DNA of 64,000 nt, taken from an uncultured Colwellia sp. (GTDB taxonomy: Bacteria > Pseudomonadota > Gammaproteobacteria > Enterobacterales > Alteromonadaceae). Positions within the stretch are counted from its first letter, which is position 1; every line of letters begins with the position of its first letter. The stretch covers positions 1-64,000 of the forward strand of contig CAJXWZ010000004.1 of the NCBI GenBank assembly GCA_913062815.1, in the 5' to 3' direction. A model generated the notes under the pieces. That model saw only the letters and a program-made list of their open reading frames with translations, was not told where the DNA came from and ran no database searches. Shown here piece by piece: positions 9,023 through 18,304 of this stretch. The position numbers were made by a program, and so were the translations under genes.

Positions 9023-10255
9023 TTATTGTGTTATTTCAACATCAACCCAGACCAAACGATGATCAGAAGATGCTTGTCTATCTTTAATTAAGCGGTAGTT
9101 GTCATGTTCTTTTTCAGGCCAAAACACCCCAGAATCTAACAAGGTAAAACCAAAAGTTGAGGGCAGTACATAGTCCGGCCTCATACCCCAATGTGCGGTA
9201 AAGTATTTGGCATCCTTCTTACTGGTGTCATGTTGCATCCCACCAATACTAGAGGGCATGGGGTCTTGAATTTTATCACTATCTAATAGCGCGTAAATGC
9301 CTGAAGTTCCTGCTGCAGAGATAGCATTGCCATTGATGATAGAAGCATTTTGGTCACCTAAAAGCACAAACGCTTGTTGCTTAGCTAAACCACCTTTCTT
9401 ACCTAAATCATCATAAATATATCGTGCTTGATCATCATTGATATAGTCAAACCAAAAACGTATCTCGTCATGGTTACGTTTGCCGTTACGATCTTCTGGC
9501 CCATCAAATACAGGGGGAGTAGGGTGACTTGCTAATATGTGAATAGTTTTGTCGTTAACCTTAATAGGAATATCCCAATGAGACTTTGATGATAAACGTA
9601 ATGCTTGCCAGGCTTTTTCACTGTACCAAGGCTGTTGAGTTTCAGGATTTACTGGTTTGAGCGCATTAGGCATATCATGCCATTTAAAATGTTGAAAAGT
9701 TCTGATACTTTTATCATCTATCGGGTACTTAGAAAGTAATGCCATGCCAAAATGGCCTTCAAAGTAGCCAAAACCATGAGCATCATTTGGTAGTTCACTT
9801 GCTTTGTTATCGCTATTTAAATCAGCATTAATCTTAACGCCAGTGTTGACCGGGCCTTGATAAAAGTACGGGTATTTTATGCCATTTTGCTTTTGTTGAC
9901 CCTTAGCTAAATATTGATTAAGAAAAACTGTTAGATTTTTATGGCTATCATCTAGGCGGTCAAATTCATTAAGTAAGATGATATCAGGGTTAATTTGCTG
10001 AATAATTTCGGCGATATTCTTTATTTGTGCCGCGTTATTCTGTAGCGCTTCGGTTAGCTCATAGCCAGTTGGTTTTTTCTTGGTCTCTCGATCAATATAG
10101 TTCAAAGCTTCCATACTGACATTAAAACTAGCGATACGAAGTTTGGTTGGTGCTTCTGTAGCCATAACGTTACCTGATATAACTGCACCTGAAATACAAA
10201 AATAACAAAGTACATGTTTAAAGGAAGGTGAGAGTATACTTTTTAAGTTCATCAT
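9023..10255 (-). CDS. Exported endonuclease/exonuclease/phosphatase (EEP) family protein
   Basis: A 410-residue protein with a cleavable signal peptide (hydrophobic core about residues 13-30, cleavage near VMATEA) and one EEP (DNase I-like) domain. Landmarks in order are LRIASFNV, IILLNEFDRL (Glu metal ligand), ILASHPTPP, VLLGDQNASI (Asp/Asn pair) and the terminal SSDHRLVWVDVEI (Asp-His pair). Family members cleave phosphodiesters or phosphomonoesters in DNA, nucleotides, phosphoinositides or lipids. Specificity is not readable here. Its start overlaps the stop of the RutR-like regulator by 4 bases (ATGA), showing translational coupling, and alkaline phosphatase follows. A periplasmic or secreted nuclease feeding nucleotide scavenging is the best reading. 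Confidence 0.85.
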   Translation of the reverse strand: MMNLKSILSPSFKHVLCYFCISGAVISGNVMATEAPTKLRIASFNVSMEALNYIDRETKKKPTGYELTEALQNNAAQIKNIAEIIQQINPDIILLNEFDRLDDSHKNLTVFLNQYLAKGQQKQNGIKYPYFYQGPVNTGVKINADLNSDNKASELPNDAHGFGYFEGHFGMALLSKYPIDDKSIRTFQHFKWHDMPNALKPVNPETQQPWYSEKAWQALRLSSKSHWDIPIKVNDKTIHILASHPTPPVFDGPEDRNGKRNHDEIRFWFDYINDDQARYIYDDLGKKGGLAKQQAFVLLGDQNASIINGNAISAAGTSGIYALLDSDKIQDPMPSSIGGMQHDTSKKDAKYFTAHWGMRPDYVLPSTFGFTLLDSGVFWPEKEHDNYRLIKDRQASSDHRLVWVDVEITQ

Positions 10256-10878
10256 TGCTTTAATCCACAGCCGCGTAAAATAAAGTCAGTTAGAAAATTA
10301 GTGACATGCTCTATATCATCGTCTTCATAATCTGCGCGGTTCATAATGGTCAAGATTTGGCTATCAAAGTCAGCATAATGTTGAGTAGTAGACCAAATAA
10401 GAAAAATCAAACTTACTGGATCGACTTGTTTCATTTCGCCATTATCAATCCAACACTTAAATATTTTAGCTTTTTCTCTTACCCATTGACGCTGATATGT
10501 TCGGGCAAAATCTTTTAAATGCTGTGCGCCTTGAATTATTTCCATCGCATAAATTTTAGAAGCTTTAGGATTGTTAAATGACATCGCCACTTTGGCTCGG
10601 ATAAATTTTTCTATGGCAACCTTTGGTCCATCATGAGCCTCTATATCGCCAATGCCTTCATCCCACATATTTAATGTTTGCTCTAATACCGCATGATAAA
10701 TGTTTTCTTTATTCTTAAAGTAATACAACACATTCGCTTTAGGTAAGCCGGCGCTATCAGCAATAGATTGTACTGTTGCACCTTTATAGCCCTGTAAAAT
10801 AAATTCATCTTGAGCAGCATTAAGTATTTTCTCTATGCTGATGGCTCTTACTTTTTGTGGTTTATTGTTTTTTTTCAT
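10252..10878 (-). CDS. RutR-like TetR family transcriptional regulator
   Basis: A 208-residue TetR/AcrR regulator. The N-terminal helix-turn-helix spans about residues 15-62 (ILNAAQDEFILQGYKGATV, then GLPKANVLYYFKNKENIY). The C-terminal ligand domain closely follows E. coli RutR, including the LIFLIWSTTQHYADF segment (RutR: LIFMIWASTQHYADF). RutR senses uracil/thymine and controls pyrimidine use. It heads the operon with the exported nuclease and alkaline phosphatase and diverges from the TonB receptor. A RutR-type palindrome lies before cdd and a weaker one before the receptor, so it most likely controls the locus. The start follows AGTAATAATAACAAAC without a strong ribosome binding site. 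I do not give the symbol rutR because no rut operon is present. Confidence 0.88.
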   Translation of the reverse strand: MKKNNKPQKVRAISIEKILNAAQDEFILQGYKGATVQSIADSAGLPKANVLYYFKNKENIYHAVLEQTLNMWDEGIGDIEAHDGPKVAIEKFIRAKVAMSFNNPKASKIYAMEIIQGAQHLKDFARTYQRQWVREKAKIFKCWIDNGEMKQVDPVSLIFLIWSTTQHYADFDSQILTIMNRADYEDDDIEHVTNFLTDFILRGCGLKQ

Positions 10879-11352
10879 GTTTGTTATTATTACTTTTAAT
10901 TAATATCGACTATGTTTAGTAAAGTCAGTTTAATTTTGACGCTAATTATTAATCATTTATTGGTTAAATGACAACGATAACTTACTGAAACAGCTAATTG
11001 TTTTACAACATACATTTACTTCGTTTATTTTCACTATGTATTCTCTGCATATATTATCGGTATGTATGCAGTATTGTCCCACTGGTCTATTTTTCTCATC
11101 TTCTACTGTTACCAATCCTATAGCTATTCGTTAAAGATTGCAAAAAGTTGACCTTTTGGTATGTTTTTTCAAATAGTGCTGTTTTTTTGTCAAAATATAA
11201 GTTAATTTATCGGTGTATGTAATAAAAGTGTAAAGATTTTAGCTTAAATTGTTTTAGCTGAGATTAGCTCTAAACACGCTTTAGATGAATACATCATCGA
11301 AAGAATATAATAATTAACATATAACAGACATCAAACACATAGGAATACTAAG
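10879..11352. other. Divergent intergenic region, regulator / TonB receptor
   Basis: This stretch of about 470 bases holds no credible gene on either strand. It is AT-rich and carries the divergent promoters of the RutR-like regulator operon and of the TonB-dependent receptor. The only site I can name is the degenerate RutR-type palindrome at 11148-11163. The roughly 190 bases between that site and the receptor ATG imply a long 5' leader, in which I see no clear hairpin. Confidence 0.6.
11148..11163. promoter_or_regulatory. Degenerate RutR-type operator upstream of TonB receptor
   Basis: TTGACCTTTTGGTATG retains TTGACC and TGGT at the spacing of the RutR consensus TTGACCA-NN-TGGTCAA, but the right half decays after TGGT. 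It sits 190 bases before the receptor ATG and 270 bases before the regulator start. On its own it would be weak evidence; the near-perfect site at 14609 makes it worth listing. Confidence 0.4.
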
Positions 11353-14300
11353 ATGAAAACCCACTCTCTATCTCGTATAGCAGGCGCTCTGGTTGTTGCA
11401 CTTGGTTTGTCAACATCGGTTGTTTCAACTGATACACTAGCAAGCACTACTACCTCAGCAATTAAAGGCCAGATCTCTGGTCCTCAAGGAAATGCAGCAG
11501 TTGGAACAAAAGTAATTATTACTCATGTTCCATCAGGCACAAAAAAATCTGCAACAGTAAATGCAGCGGGTATTTTTGTTGCTAAAGGCTTACGTGTAGG
11601 TGGTCCTTACACAGTAACTTTAGATTCAGATACCTTTGAAGATTCTAAAGTACAAGATATTTTCTTAACCTTGGGTGAAACTTACCCGATGAATGTTGCA
11701 CTAAATAGTGAACAAAACCTAGAAACTATTGTTGTCACAGGTCGTGCATTAAGTATGCATGCAGGTGGAACAGGTCCGGCAACTCACTTTAGTGCTGATG
11801 ATCTGAAAAACGCGCCGGCAATTAACCGTGATTTAAAAGATATTGTCCGTATTGACCCGCGTATCTCAATTGATGAGAGCCGTAGCGATGCAATAAGCTG
11901 TGGTGGTGGTAGCCCACGCTTTAATAGCTTGACAGTTGATGGCGTTCGTATGAACGATAGCTTTGGTTTAAATGATAATGGCTACCCGACAACGCGTATT
12001 CCATTCTCTTATGATTCAATTGATCAAGTGTCGGTTGAATTAGCACCATTTGATGTTAAATATGGTGGCTTCACTGCGTGTAATATCAATGCAGTGACTA
12101 AATCAGGTACCAATGAATTACACGGCAGTGTTTTTGTTGATTACACCAATGACTCAATGAAAGGTGATTCAATAGAAGGAGAAGATCAGGATAACGGTAG
12201 CTATGCTGAGAAGCGTTACGGTTTTAATTTTGGTATGCCTTTAATTAAAGATGAATTATTCTTTTTCATGTCGTATGAAAAACTAGACGGCGAAGAGTTA
12301 TTTCAATACTCCCCGTTTGATGATGACCAAGTTAGCCAAGCAGACGTAGACCGTGTAGTAGAAATATCTAACCGTGTTTATGGTTACAATGCCGGTAGCA
12401 CTCCTGCAGGTATGCCAGTTGAAGATGAGAAAATCTTAATTAAATTAGATTGGAACATTAATGAAGATCATCGCGCAAGTTTTGTTTATAACTACAATGA
12501 TGGTTTTAAATTATCGCAATCTGATAGCTGGGCTTTGACCTTAGACAGCCATTTTTATGAGTCTGGCGCTGAAATGAACTCATTCGCCGCTGCGATAAAC
12601 TCTGATTGGTCTGATAACTTCTCTACTGAAGTACGTATTACCCATACAGATTTAGAAAATAGACAAAACTCATTAGATGCTGCAAGCAGTTTTGGTGAAG
12701 TACAAATTAGACACAACGGTACCACTATTTTCTTAGGTCCTGATGATTCTCGTCAATCAAATGAAATGAACTGGGAAAATGCTACCTTTAAACTATCTGG
12801 TAACTATTACCTTGATGAGCACACTATTACCGCCGGTTATGAGTATGAAACCTTAACAGCATATAACTTATTTATGCAGCATACTCAAGGTGAGTTCCGT
12901 TTTGACTCTATTGATGACTATGAAGCAGGTTTGGCTGCCCGAATTTATTATAATAACTCTGCGGGTACAAACGTACCTAGTGATGCTAGTCAAGAGTTTA
13001 CTTATGGATTGCATACTTTCTACCTTCAAGATGAATATACCTTCCAAGATATTGATGCCACGTTAATGTTTGGCTTCCGTTACGATAGATACACCAGTGA
13101 CGATAACCCAAGATATAACGCACAATTCGAAGAGCGCTATGGCTTTGCTAACAACGCTAACTTTGACGGAATTGATTTATTTCAACCGCGTGTAGGTTTT
13201 AACTGGGTTGTGGATGAAAGCTTAGAAGTGCGTGCAGGTTTCGGTCTTTATTCTGGCGGTAACCCAAATGTTTGGTTATCTAACTCTTATTCAAATGACG
13301 GTATCGTTCAAATTGGTTTACGTGAATGGCAAGTAGGTTTGATTGAAAATGAAGATGGACTCGTCGACTTATTTGCTAACGAATGGACAAATGGTGGTAC
13401 ACCAGGTTATGAAGTTCCACAGGCTATGTATGATGAAATTCAAAATACACCAATTGGTGGCGGTGATGGCTCTGTAAATGCGTTAGACCCAGATTTTGCA
13501 ATCCCTTCTGAGTGGAAGTATGCAATTGGCGCTACTTATACTACTGAAGATGATATTATTATATCGGCTGATTTGTTATATAACCAAAAAGTTGATTCTG
13601 CTACCATCATTGATGCAGGTTTAAAATATTCGACGGAAACAGCTCCAGACGGACGTCCAATGTATGAACGTATTGCTGGTCGTTCAAGTGAATACGTGTT
13701 AACCAACAGTGGTAAAGATGGTAGTTCAACTATCCTTTCTTTGGCAGTAAGTAAAAGCTTTGATTTTGGTTTAGACGCATCACTTAGCTATGCTTATACT
13801 AGCTCTGAAGATGCCAACCCAATGACCAGTGCGGTTGCTGGTTCAAACTATGGTAACTTAGCGGCAACTGATGCGCTTAACCCGGGTATGACAACATCAA
13901 ACTATGAAGTACCACACCGTTTCACTCTTAATTTAAGCTATGCAGTAGAGCTAATTGATGGTTTAACTACACGCTTTAGCCTCTTTGGTAAAGCAAGTGA
14001 AGGTCAGCCATACTCTTTCACTTTTGAACGAGCAGATCGCGACTTTGGTGACGATAACTGGAACGGTAGTCGTCAATTACTTTATATACCAACAGCAGAT
14101 GATGCCAATGTTGTATATGGTCCAGACTTTGATCAAGCAGCTTTTAATGATTTTATTGCAGCTGAAGGCTTGACACGTGGTGAAATTACTGGCCGTAATG
14201 CACAAAATGCTGATTGGCATACATCCTTTGACCTGAAAATAAACCAAGAAATACCAGGGTTTGTTGAAGGACAAAAAGGTAATGCTTTCTTCGTCATTAA

Positions 14301-14496
14301 AAATCTTGGTAACTTGCTTAATGATGATTGGGGTGTAATGAACCAAGGCGCATTTGTTGGCAACCGTATGGTTGCCATGTCTATTGAAGATGGCCAGTAT
14401 GTTTATGAAGAATTCAACGAAAGCAATCAAGATCAAGATTACTACAAAGATGCTTCTTTGTGGGAAATCCGTTTAGGTGTAAGTTACGATTTCTAG
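11353..14496 (+). CDS. TonB-dependent outer-membrane receptor, Oar-like, with carboxypeptidase-regulatory-like N-terminal domain
   Basis: A 1047-residue outer-membrane transporter. The signal peptide ends near residue 30 (LASTTTSA). Residues about 35-120 form a carboxypeptidase regulatory-like beta domain (IKGQISGPQGNAAVGTKV), then a linker ETIVVTGRAL resembling a TonB box and plug start. The plug (about 130-250) contains INRDLKDIVRIDPRI and VDGVRMNDSFGLNDNGYP. The rest is a 22-strand-type barrel ending in LGVSYDF, with the terminal Phe used for BAM recognition. It is followed by a terminator and then cdd-deoA. It is divergent from the RutR-like regulator and exported phosphohydrolases, so a nucleoside or oligonucleotide substrate is plausible; the sequence does not prove it. 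Confidence 0.93.
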   Translation: MKTHSLSRIAGALVVALGLSTSVVSTDTLASTTTSAIKGQISGPQGNAAVGTKVIITHVPSGTKKSATVNAAGIFVAKGLRVGGPYTVTLDSDTFEDSKVQDIFLTLGETYPMNVALNSEQNLETIVVTGRALSMHAGGTGPATHFSADDLKNAPAINRDLKDIVRIDPRISIDESRSDAISCGGGSPRFNSLTVDGVRMNDSFGLNDNGYPTTRIPFSYDSIDQVSVELAPFDVKYGGFTACNINAVTKSGTNELHGSVFVDYTNDSMKGDSIEGEDQDNGSYAEKRYGFNFGMPLIKDELFFFMSYEKLDGEELFQYSPFDDDQVSQADVDRVVEISNRVYGYNAGSTPAGMPVEDEKILIKLDWNINEDHRASFVYNYNDGFKLSQSDSWALTLDSHFYESGAEMNSFAAAINSDWSDNFSTEVRITHTDLENRQNSLDAASSFGEVQIRHNGTTIFLGPDDSRQSNEMNWENATFKLSGNYYLDEHTITAGYEYETLTAYNLFMQHTQGEFRFDSIDDYEAGLAARIYYNNSAGTNVPSDASQEFTYGLHTFYLQDEYTFQDIDATLMFGFRYDRYTSDDNPRYNAQFEERYGFANNANFDGIDLFQPRVGFNWVVDESLEVRAGFGLYSGGNPNVWLSNSYSNDGIVQIGLREWQVGLIENEDGLVDLFANEWTNGGTPGYEVPQAMYDEIQNTPIGGGDGSVNALDPDFAIPSEWKYAIGATYTTEDDIIISADLLYNQKVDSATIIDAGLKYSTETAPDGRPMYERIAGRSSEYVLTNSGKDGSSTILSLAVSKSFDFGLDASLSYAYTSSEDANPMTSAVAGSNYGNLAATDALNPGMTTSNYEVPHRFTLNLSYAVELIDGLTTRFSLFGKASEGQPYSFTFERADRDFGDDNWNGSRQLLYIPTADDANVVYGPDFDQAAFNDFIAAEGLTRGEITGRNAQNADWHTSFDLKINQEIPGFVEGQKGNAFFVIKNLGNLLNDDWGVMNQGAFVGNRMVAMSIEDGQYVYEEFNESNQDQDYYKDASLWEIRLGVSYDF

Positions 14497-14518
14497 TAAC
14501 TAGTTTGTCTTGATTTTA

Positions 14519-14550
14519 AAAAGCCGTACCTTTGTGTACGGTTTTTTTTT
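14519..14550 (+). terminator. Rho-independent terminator after the TonB receptor gene
   Basis: Arms CCGTAC (14524-14529) and GTACGG (14536-14541) enclose a 6-base loop and are followed by a run of nine T. It lies 22 bases after the receptor stop. It separates receptor transcription from cdd-deoA, which therefore needs its own promoter downstream. Confidence 0.85.
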
Positions 14551-14608
14551 ACTTATTTAACAGATTGCTATTCCATTAAAAAATATTAATGCTACTATAG
14601 ATAAATAC

Positions 14609-14624
14609 TTGACCAGTTGGTCAG
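14609..14624. promoter_or_regulatory. RutR-type operator upstream of cdd-deoA
   Basis: TTGACCAGTTGGTCAG contains the perfect palindrome TGACCA-GT-TGGTCA and matches the E. coli RutR consensus TTGACCA-NN-TGGTCAA at all but the last base. It lies 22 bases before the cdd ATG. It sits just downstream of a TACTAT sequence (14593-14598) that could be the -10 hexamer, so a bound repressor would cover the start of transcription. The RutR-like regulator encoded at 10252-10878 is the obvious candidate to bind it. Confidence 0.75.
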
Positions 14625-14645
14625 TTTAGATTTTATGGATAAACG

Positions 14646-15092
14646 ATGAACGATATAAAACATAATATTGATGAAAGTAACTGGCAGGAACTTGTTAAAA
14701 ATGCTCGCGATGCCTATCACAAAGCTTATGCACCATATAGCAACTTTAAAGTTGGTACGGCGGCAATGACAACCGACAACCGCATAGTGCAGGGGTGTAA
14801 TGTTGAAAATGCCTCTTATGGGTTAACTGTTTGCGCTGAGCGTAACTGTATAGCGCAAGGAGTCATTGGTCATGAGGCTGATGAGCCCCTTAGATTTAGT
14901 GTCATTGTTATTTATACAGAGCAGGTAAAGCTAACACCACCTTGCGGTGCTTGTAGGCAAGTTATCAGTGAGTTTTTCCCTAAAAGTGCGCAGGTTATTG
15001 CAATAAATCATCTTAATCAGCAACAACAATGGACGGTTGAACAAATTTTGCCGAGCGCTTTTACACCAGACGCATTAATTAATGCTAATTAA
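14646..15092 (+). CDS. cdd: Cytidine deaminase (tetrameric type)
   Basis: Zinc-dependent hydrolytic deamination of cytidine and deoxycytidine to uridine and deoxyuridine in pyrimidine salvage. It is 148 residues, the short homotetrameric class. The catalytic zinc motif is CAERNCIAQG near residue 61 and the second motif is PPCGACRQVISEF near 98, giving three Cys ligands and the proton-shuttling Glu. The substrate loop FKVGTA is near residue 32. It is followed 33 bases later by deoA, so the two should be co-transcribed, and a RutR-type operator precedes the pair. Confidence 0.95.
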   Translation: MNDIKHNIDESNWQELVKNARDAYHKAYAPYSNFKVGTAAMTTDNRIVQGCNVENASYGLTVCAERNCIAQGVIGHEADEPLRFSVIVIYTEQVKLTPPCGACRQVISEFFPKSAQVIAINHLNQQQQWTVEQILPSAFTPDALINAN

Positions 15093-15125
15093 TAGCAAGT
15101 TACAGAAATTCAAGGAGCTAAACAC

Positions 15126-16427
15126 ATGTTGCTACCACAAGAAATAATTGAAAAAAAACGCGAAAATATTATGCTTAGCGAAGCTGAGATCCACAGCTTC
15201 GTTGATGGCCTAGTATCAAATAAATTTAATGATGCACAAGTTGGCGCGATGGCCATGGCCATTTTTCAACAAGGGTTTACAGAGCAAGAAACCGTTGTAT
15301 TTACTAAAGCTATGATGAATTCTGGTGAAGTGCTTTCTTGGCAAGGCTTAGATGGCCCTGTGGTTGATAAACATTCAACTGGCGGAGTAGGTGACAAAGT
15401 TAGCTTTATGTTAGCAGCAATTATCGCCGCTTGTGGCGGTTATGTGCCAATGATATCTGGCCGCGGTCTTGGTCATACCGGCGGTACGGCAGACAAGCTA
15501 GAAAGTATTGCAGGCTTTAATGTGCAGCCAAGTTTACATGAATTTAAGCAAGTTGTGGCAGAATTAGGTGTAGCAATTATTGCTCAAACACCAGACTTGG
15601 CGCCCGCTGACAGACGTTTATATGCTATTCGTGATGTTACTGCCACCGTTGCCTCTATTCCACTGATCACAGCATCTATTTTATCGAAAAAGCTTTCTGC
15701 AGGATTAGACGCCCTTGTGATGGACATCAAGGTGGGCAATGGCGCACAAATGACTTCTTTAGCAGAAGCAAGAAAGTTAGCAGATAGCATAACGACTGTG
15801 GCCAATGGTGCCGGTGTCAATACCCAAGCCATTATTACCGATATGAATCAAGTATTAGGGAGCACTGCTGGTAATGCTCTTGAAATGTATGAAACAGTTA
15901 AGTATTTGACTGGCAAACTTAGAGAGCCAAGGTTACACAAAGTAGTGGTTACCTTAGCTCAAGCAATGTTAGTAAATACCAAGCTGGCAACCGACGAATT
16001 AGATGCGCACCATAAAATTGAACATGCATTATCCTCAGGTAAAGCAGCAGAAATATTTGGGAAAATGATTCATGCATTGGGTGGGCCAAGTGACTACCTT
16101 GAGCAACCTTGGCGTTTAATGAATAAAGCTGAGCATATTGTTGAAATTATTGCCCCTATTCATGGTTATATTAGTGCAATGCAAACACGCGATATTGGTT
16201 TTTCAGTCGTTGGTCTTGGTGGGGGAAGAATTAGTAACTCGCAGGCGATTGATCATAGTGTTGGCTTTGATCGTATTCTCCCTATTGGTACCTTAGTTAA
16301 TCGCGGGGATATTTTGGCTAGAGTACATGCCAATTCACTTGATAGCGCAGAGCAAGCTAGCAAACAGTACATTGAGGCTATGAGTTTTTCTGCGGAGCCA
16401 GTGGCAGAGCCTAAGGTTATTTATTAA
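15126..16427 (+). CDS. deoA: Thymidine phosphorylase
   Basis: Reversible phosphorolysis of thymidine (and deoxyuridine) to base plus 2-deoxyribose-1-phosphate. It has 433 residues (E. coli DeoA 440). The N-terminal helical domain begins LLPQEIIEKKRENIMLS. The glycosyltransferase family 3 phosphate-binding signature KHSTGGVGDKVS is near residue 80, with SGRGLGHTGGTADKLES following and a C-terminal PYNP domain. The ATG at 15126 follows AAGGAGCTAAACAC, a good ribosome binding site. It forms a unit with cdd, completing conversion of deoxycytidine and thymidine to bases and a sugar phosphate. Other deo genes are not in the window. Confidence 0.95.
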   Translation: MLLPQEIIEKKRENIMLSEAEIHSFVDGLVSNKFNDAQVGAMAMAIFQQGFTEQETVVFTKAMMNSGEVLSWQGLDGPVVDKHSTGGVGDKVSFMLAAIIAACGGYVPMISGRGLGHTGGTADKLESIAGFNVQPSLHEFKQVVAELGVAIIAQTPDLAPADRRLYAIRDVTATVASIPLITASILSKKLSAGLDALVMDIKVGNGAQMTSLAEARKLADSITTVANGAGVNTQAIITDMNQVLGSTAGNALEMYETVKYLTGKLREPRLHKVVVTLAQAMLVNTKLATDELDAHHKIEHALSSGKAAEIFGKMIHALGGPSDYLEQPWRLMNKAEHIVEIIAPIHGYISAMQTRDIGFSVVGLGGGRISNSQAIDHSVGFDRILPIGTLVNRGDILARVHANSLDSAEQASKQYIEAMSFSAEPVAEPKVIY

Positions 16428-16463
16428 CAGTATCATCTGTATTTAAAATAACTATTATTAATC

Positions 16464-16507
16464 ATCCAAGGTCGCCTACTTCATATAGGGTGCTTTGGAT
16501 TTTTTAC
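16464..16507 (+). terminator. Rho-independent terminator after deoA
   Basis: Outer arms ATCCAA (from 16464) and TTGGAT (ending at 16500) with an inner CCTA / TAGG pairing form a long hairpin followed by TTTTTTAC. It lies 36 bases after the deoA stop. The remaining 218 bases to hinT hold no gene I can support. Confidence 0.7.
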
Positions 16508-16725
16508 TTTAGGACACATTATAATGAGATACAGACTATCAATATATAGAACAAGTTTGATATTGAAGAACGATCTCCTTTACCTTTCCTTAGGCTTTTA
16601 AAATATAGAAGTGAACGCTTGATACCATTTTAGCTGCCTATGACAAAATATAATTATGATAGTAGTTTTGTCATTATTTCTTTTAACGTAGACTATGCTA
16701 ACAATTTTTATTACCTGAGCAGCCC

Positions 16726-17076
16726 ATGTCTGAAGAAACTATTTTCTCAAAAATTATCCGCCAAGAAATTCCGACACCTTTGTTATATCAAGATGAACTC
16801 GTTAGCGCTTTTCGTGATATTGCTCCACGGGTTAGTACGCATATATTAATTGTACCTAACAAGCTAATCGCAACCGTTAATGATGTCGTTGATGCCGATG
16901 AGCTCACCATGGGTCGGATGATTACTGTGGCCAGAAAGCTCGCTAAAGAAGAAGGCATTGATGAAAACGGTTACCGCTTAATTATTAATTGTAATGAAGA
17001 TGGTGGACAAGAAGTTTTTCATATTCATATGCACTTATTAGGTGGCCAGCGTTTAGGACCTATGTTGTCCATATAA
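16726..17076 (+). CDS. hinT: HIT family purine nucleoside phosphoramidase HinT
   Basis: A 116-residue histidine-triad hydrolase that cleaves AMP-lysine and other adenosine phosphoramidates. The start [16 protein letters not shown] is the usual HinT N-terminus, and [12 protein letters not shown] follows. The active-site triad is [11 protein letters not shown] near residues 96-106. Length and C-terminal LGP-M are standard. It appears to be a single-gene unit between the deoA terminator and a two-component system. Confidence 0.95.
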   Translation: MSEETIFSKIIRQEIPTPLLYQDELVSAFRDIAPRVSTHILIVPNKLIATVNDVVDADELTMGRMITVARKLAKEEGIDENGYRLIINCNEDGGQEVFHIHMHLLGGQRLGPMLSI

Positions 17077-17171
17077 TTGAATATGCCCCAAAAAAAGCGA
17101 CAAACGGTAATATAGGTAAGATTAAAGACAGTGCACTTAGGGTTAGGGTATCGCATAATTACTATATAAAA

Positions 17172-18263
17172 ATGAAATTGCCCGTTCTAGGATGTTTTGT
17201 GAATTGGAAAGAAATACTCGAAAATAAAAACCGTTTGTTTTGGCTAGCACATTCTGCTGGTTGGTTTGGTTTTGCTTTAGTGCATTATCTTGGATCTTTA
17301 CTTCATGATTTGCGCGATATATTTGTGGTGATCATTTTCTTAAATGCCTATGCCGGTTGGTTGTTCACTGTACCTTTGCGATACTTATATCGAAGGGTTT
17401 GGAATTTCCCTCCAGTTAAAATAGCATTAGTGGTTGTTTTTGCCTCATATTTTACTGGTGTATTGTGGCAGATAGTAAAAAACATTAACCACTGGGAAAT
17501 CTATAAACACGGTTATAAACCAGATTTTTGGCTGATGTATACACAATCAAGTGTGTGGTCTTTCTATATTGTACTTAGTTGGAGTGTTTTATACTTTGGT
17601 ACTAAATATTATCAAATGCTACAAATCGAAAAACAAAATGTCTTAAAAGCGAATACAGTGGCACATCAAGCCCAATTAAAAATGTTACGTTATCAGCTTA
17701 ACCCACATTTTTTGTTTAACACCCTTAATGCAATATCAACGCTTATTCTGTTAAAAGACACCGTTACCGCAAATGGTATGGTGACCAAGTTAAGTGAATT
17801 TTTAAGATACTCACTTGATAAAGACCCGATGAAAAAGGTGACCTTAACTAGTGAAATTCAAGCCTTGCAGCTTTATTTAGCGATAGAGAAGGTTCGTTTT
17901 GAAGAGCGTTTGCAAGTACATTTTAACATTAGCGAAGAATGTCAAAATTCATTAGTGCCAAGCATGATCTTACAACCTATTGCGGAAAATTCTATTAAAC
18001 ACGCCATTGCCACACAAGAACAAGGTGGCAGTATAACGATATCTGTTAGTCATTTTGCAAATGATTTATTGATTGAAGTTGCCGATGATGGCCCTGGCGC
18101 TGAAATTATTAATGGTAATCTATATCGAGAAAACGGCGTAGGCTTAGTCAATACCCGTGAACGCCTGCAAGCTTTATATCAAAATAATTTTTCATTAGTT
18201 GTTGCCAATAATAGTCCTTCAGGTGTTAAAGTTAGTATTCGTATGCCATTCGAGTTATCTTAA
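17172..18263 (+). CDS. LytS/AlgZ-type sensor histidine kinase
   Basis: A 363-residue membrane kinase. Hydrophobic segments between about residues 18 and 145 form an N-terminal sensor of about four transmembrane helices. The His_kinase domain (PF06580) has the phospho-acceptor motif RYQLNPHFLFNTLNAIS near residue 175. The HATPase_c domain follows with ILQPIAENSIKHA (N box), EVADDGPGAE (G1) and ENGVGLVNTRERL (G2). It is paired with a LytTR response regulator 41 bases downstream. The signal is unknown. An in-frame ATG near the chosen start with strong hydrophobic content soon after supports the start, though MNWKEILE-type alternatives a few codons later are possible. Confidence 0.88.
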   Translation: MKLPVLGCFVNWKEILENKNRLFWLAHSAGWFGFALVHYLGSLLHDLRDIFVVIIFLNAYAGWLFTVPLRYLYRRVWNFPPVKIALVVVFASYFTGVLWQIVKNINHWEIYKHGYKPDFWLMYTQSSVWSFYIVLSWSVLYFGTKYYQMLQIEKQNVLKANTVAHQAQLKMLRYQLNPHFLFNTLNAISTLILLKDTVTANGMVTKLSEFLRYSLDKDPMKKVTLTSEIQALQLYLAIEKVRFEERLQVHFNISEECQNSLVPSMILQPIAENSIKHAIATQEQGGSITISVSHFANDLLIEVADDGPGAEIINGNLYRENGVGLVNTRERLQALYQNNFSLVVANNSPSGVKVSIRMPFELS

Positions 18264-18304
18264 ATGTACTTAACTTTAAAGCATCAAGCTAATAGGATTT
18301 TGCC

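Noticed and set aside
14077..14436. Minus-strand open frame of 119 codons opposite the TonB receptor 3' end
   Set aside because: It lies fully antisense to a conserved barrel-coding region, has no ribosome binding site and has a composition expected of a shadow frame.
16640..16849. Plus-strand frame of 69 codons overlapping the start of hinT
   Set aside because: It overlaps the well-supported hinT reading frame in another frame and reads into it without protein-like features.
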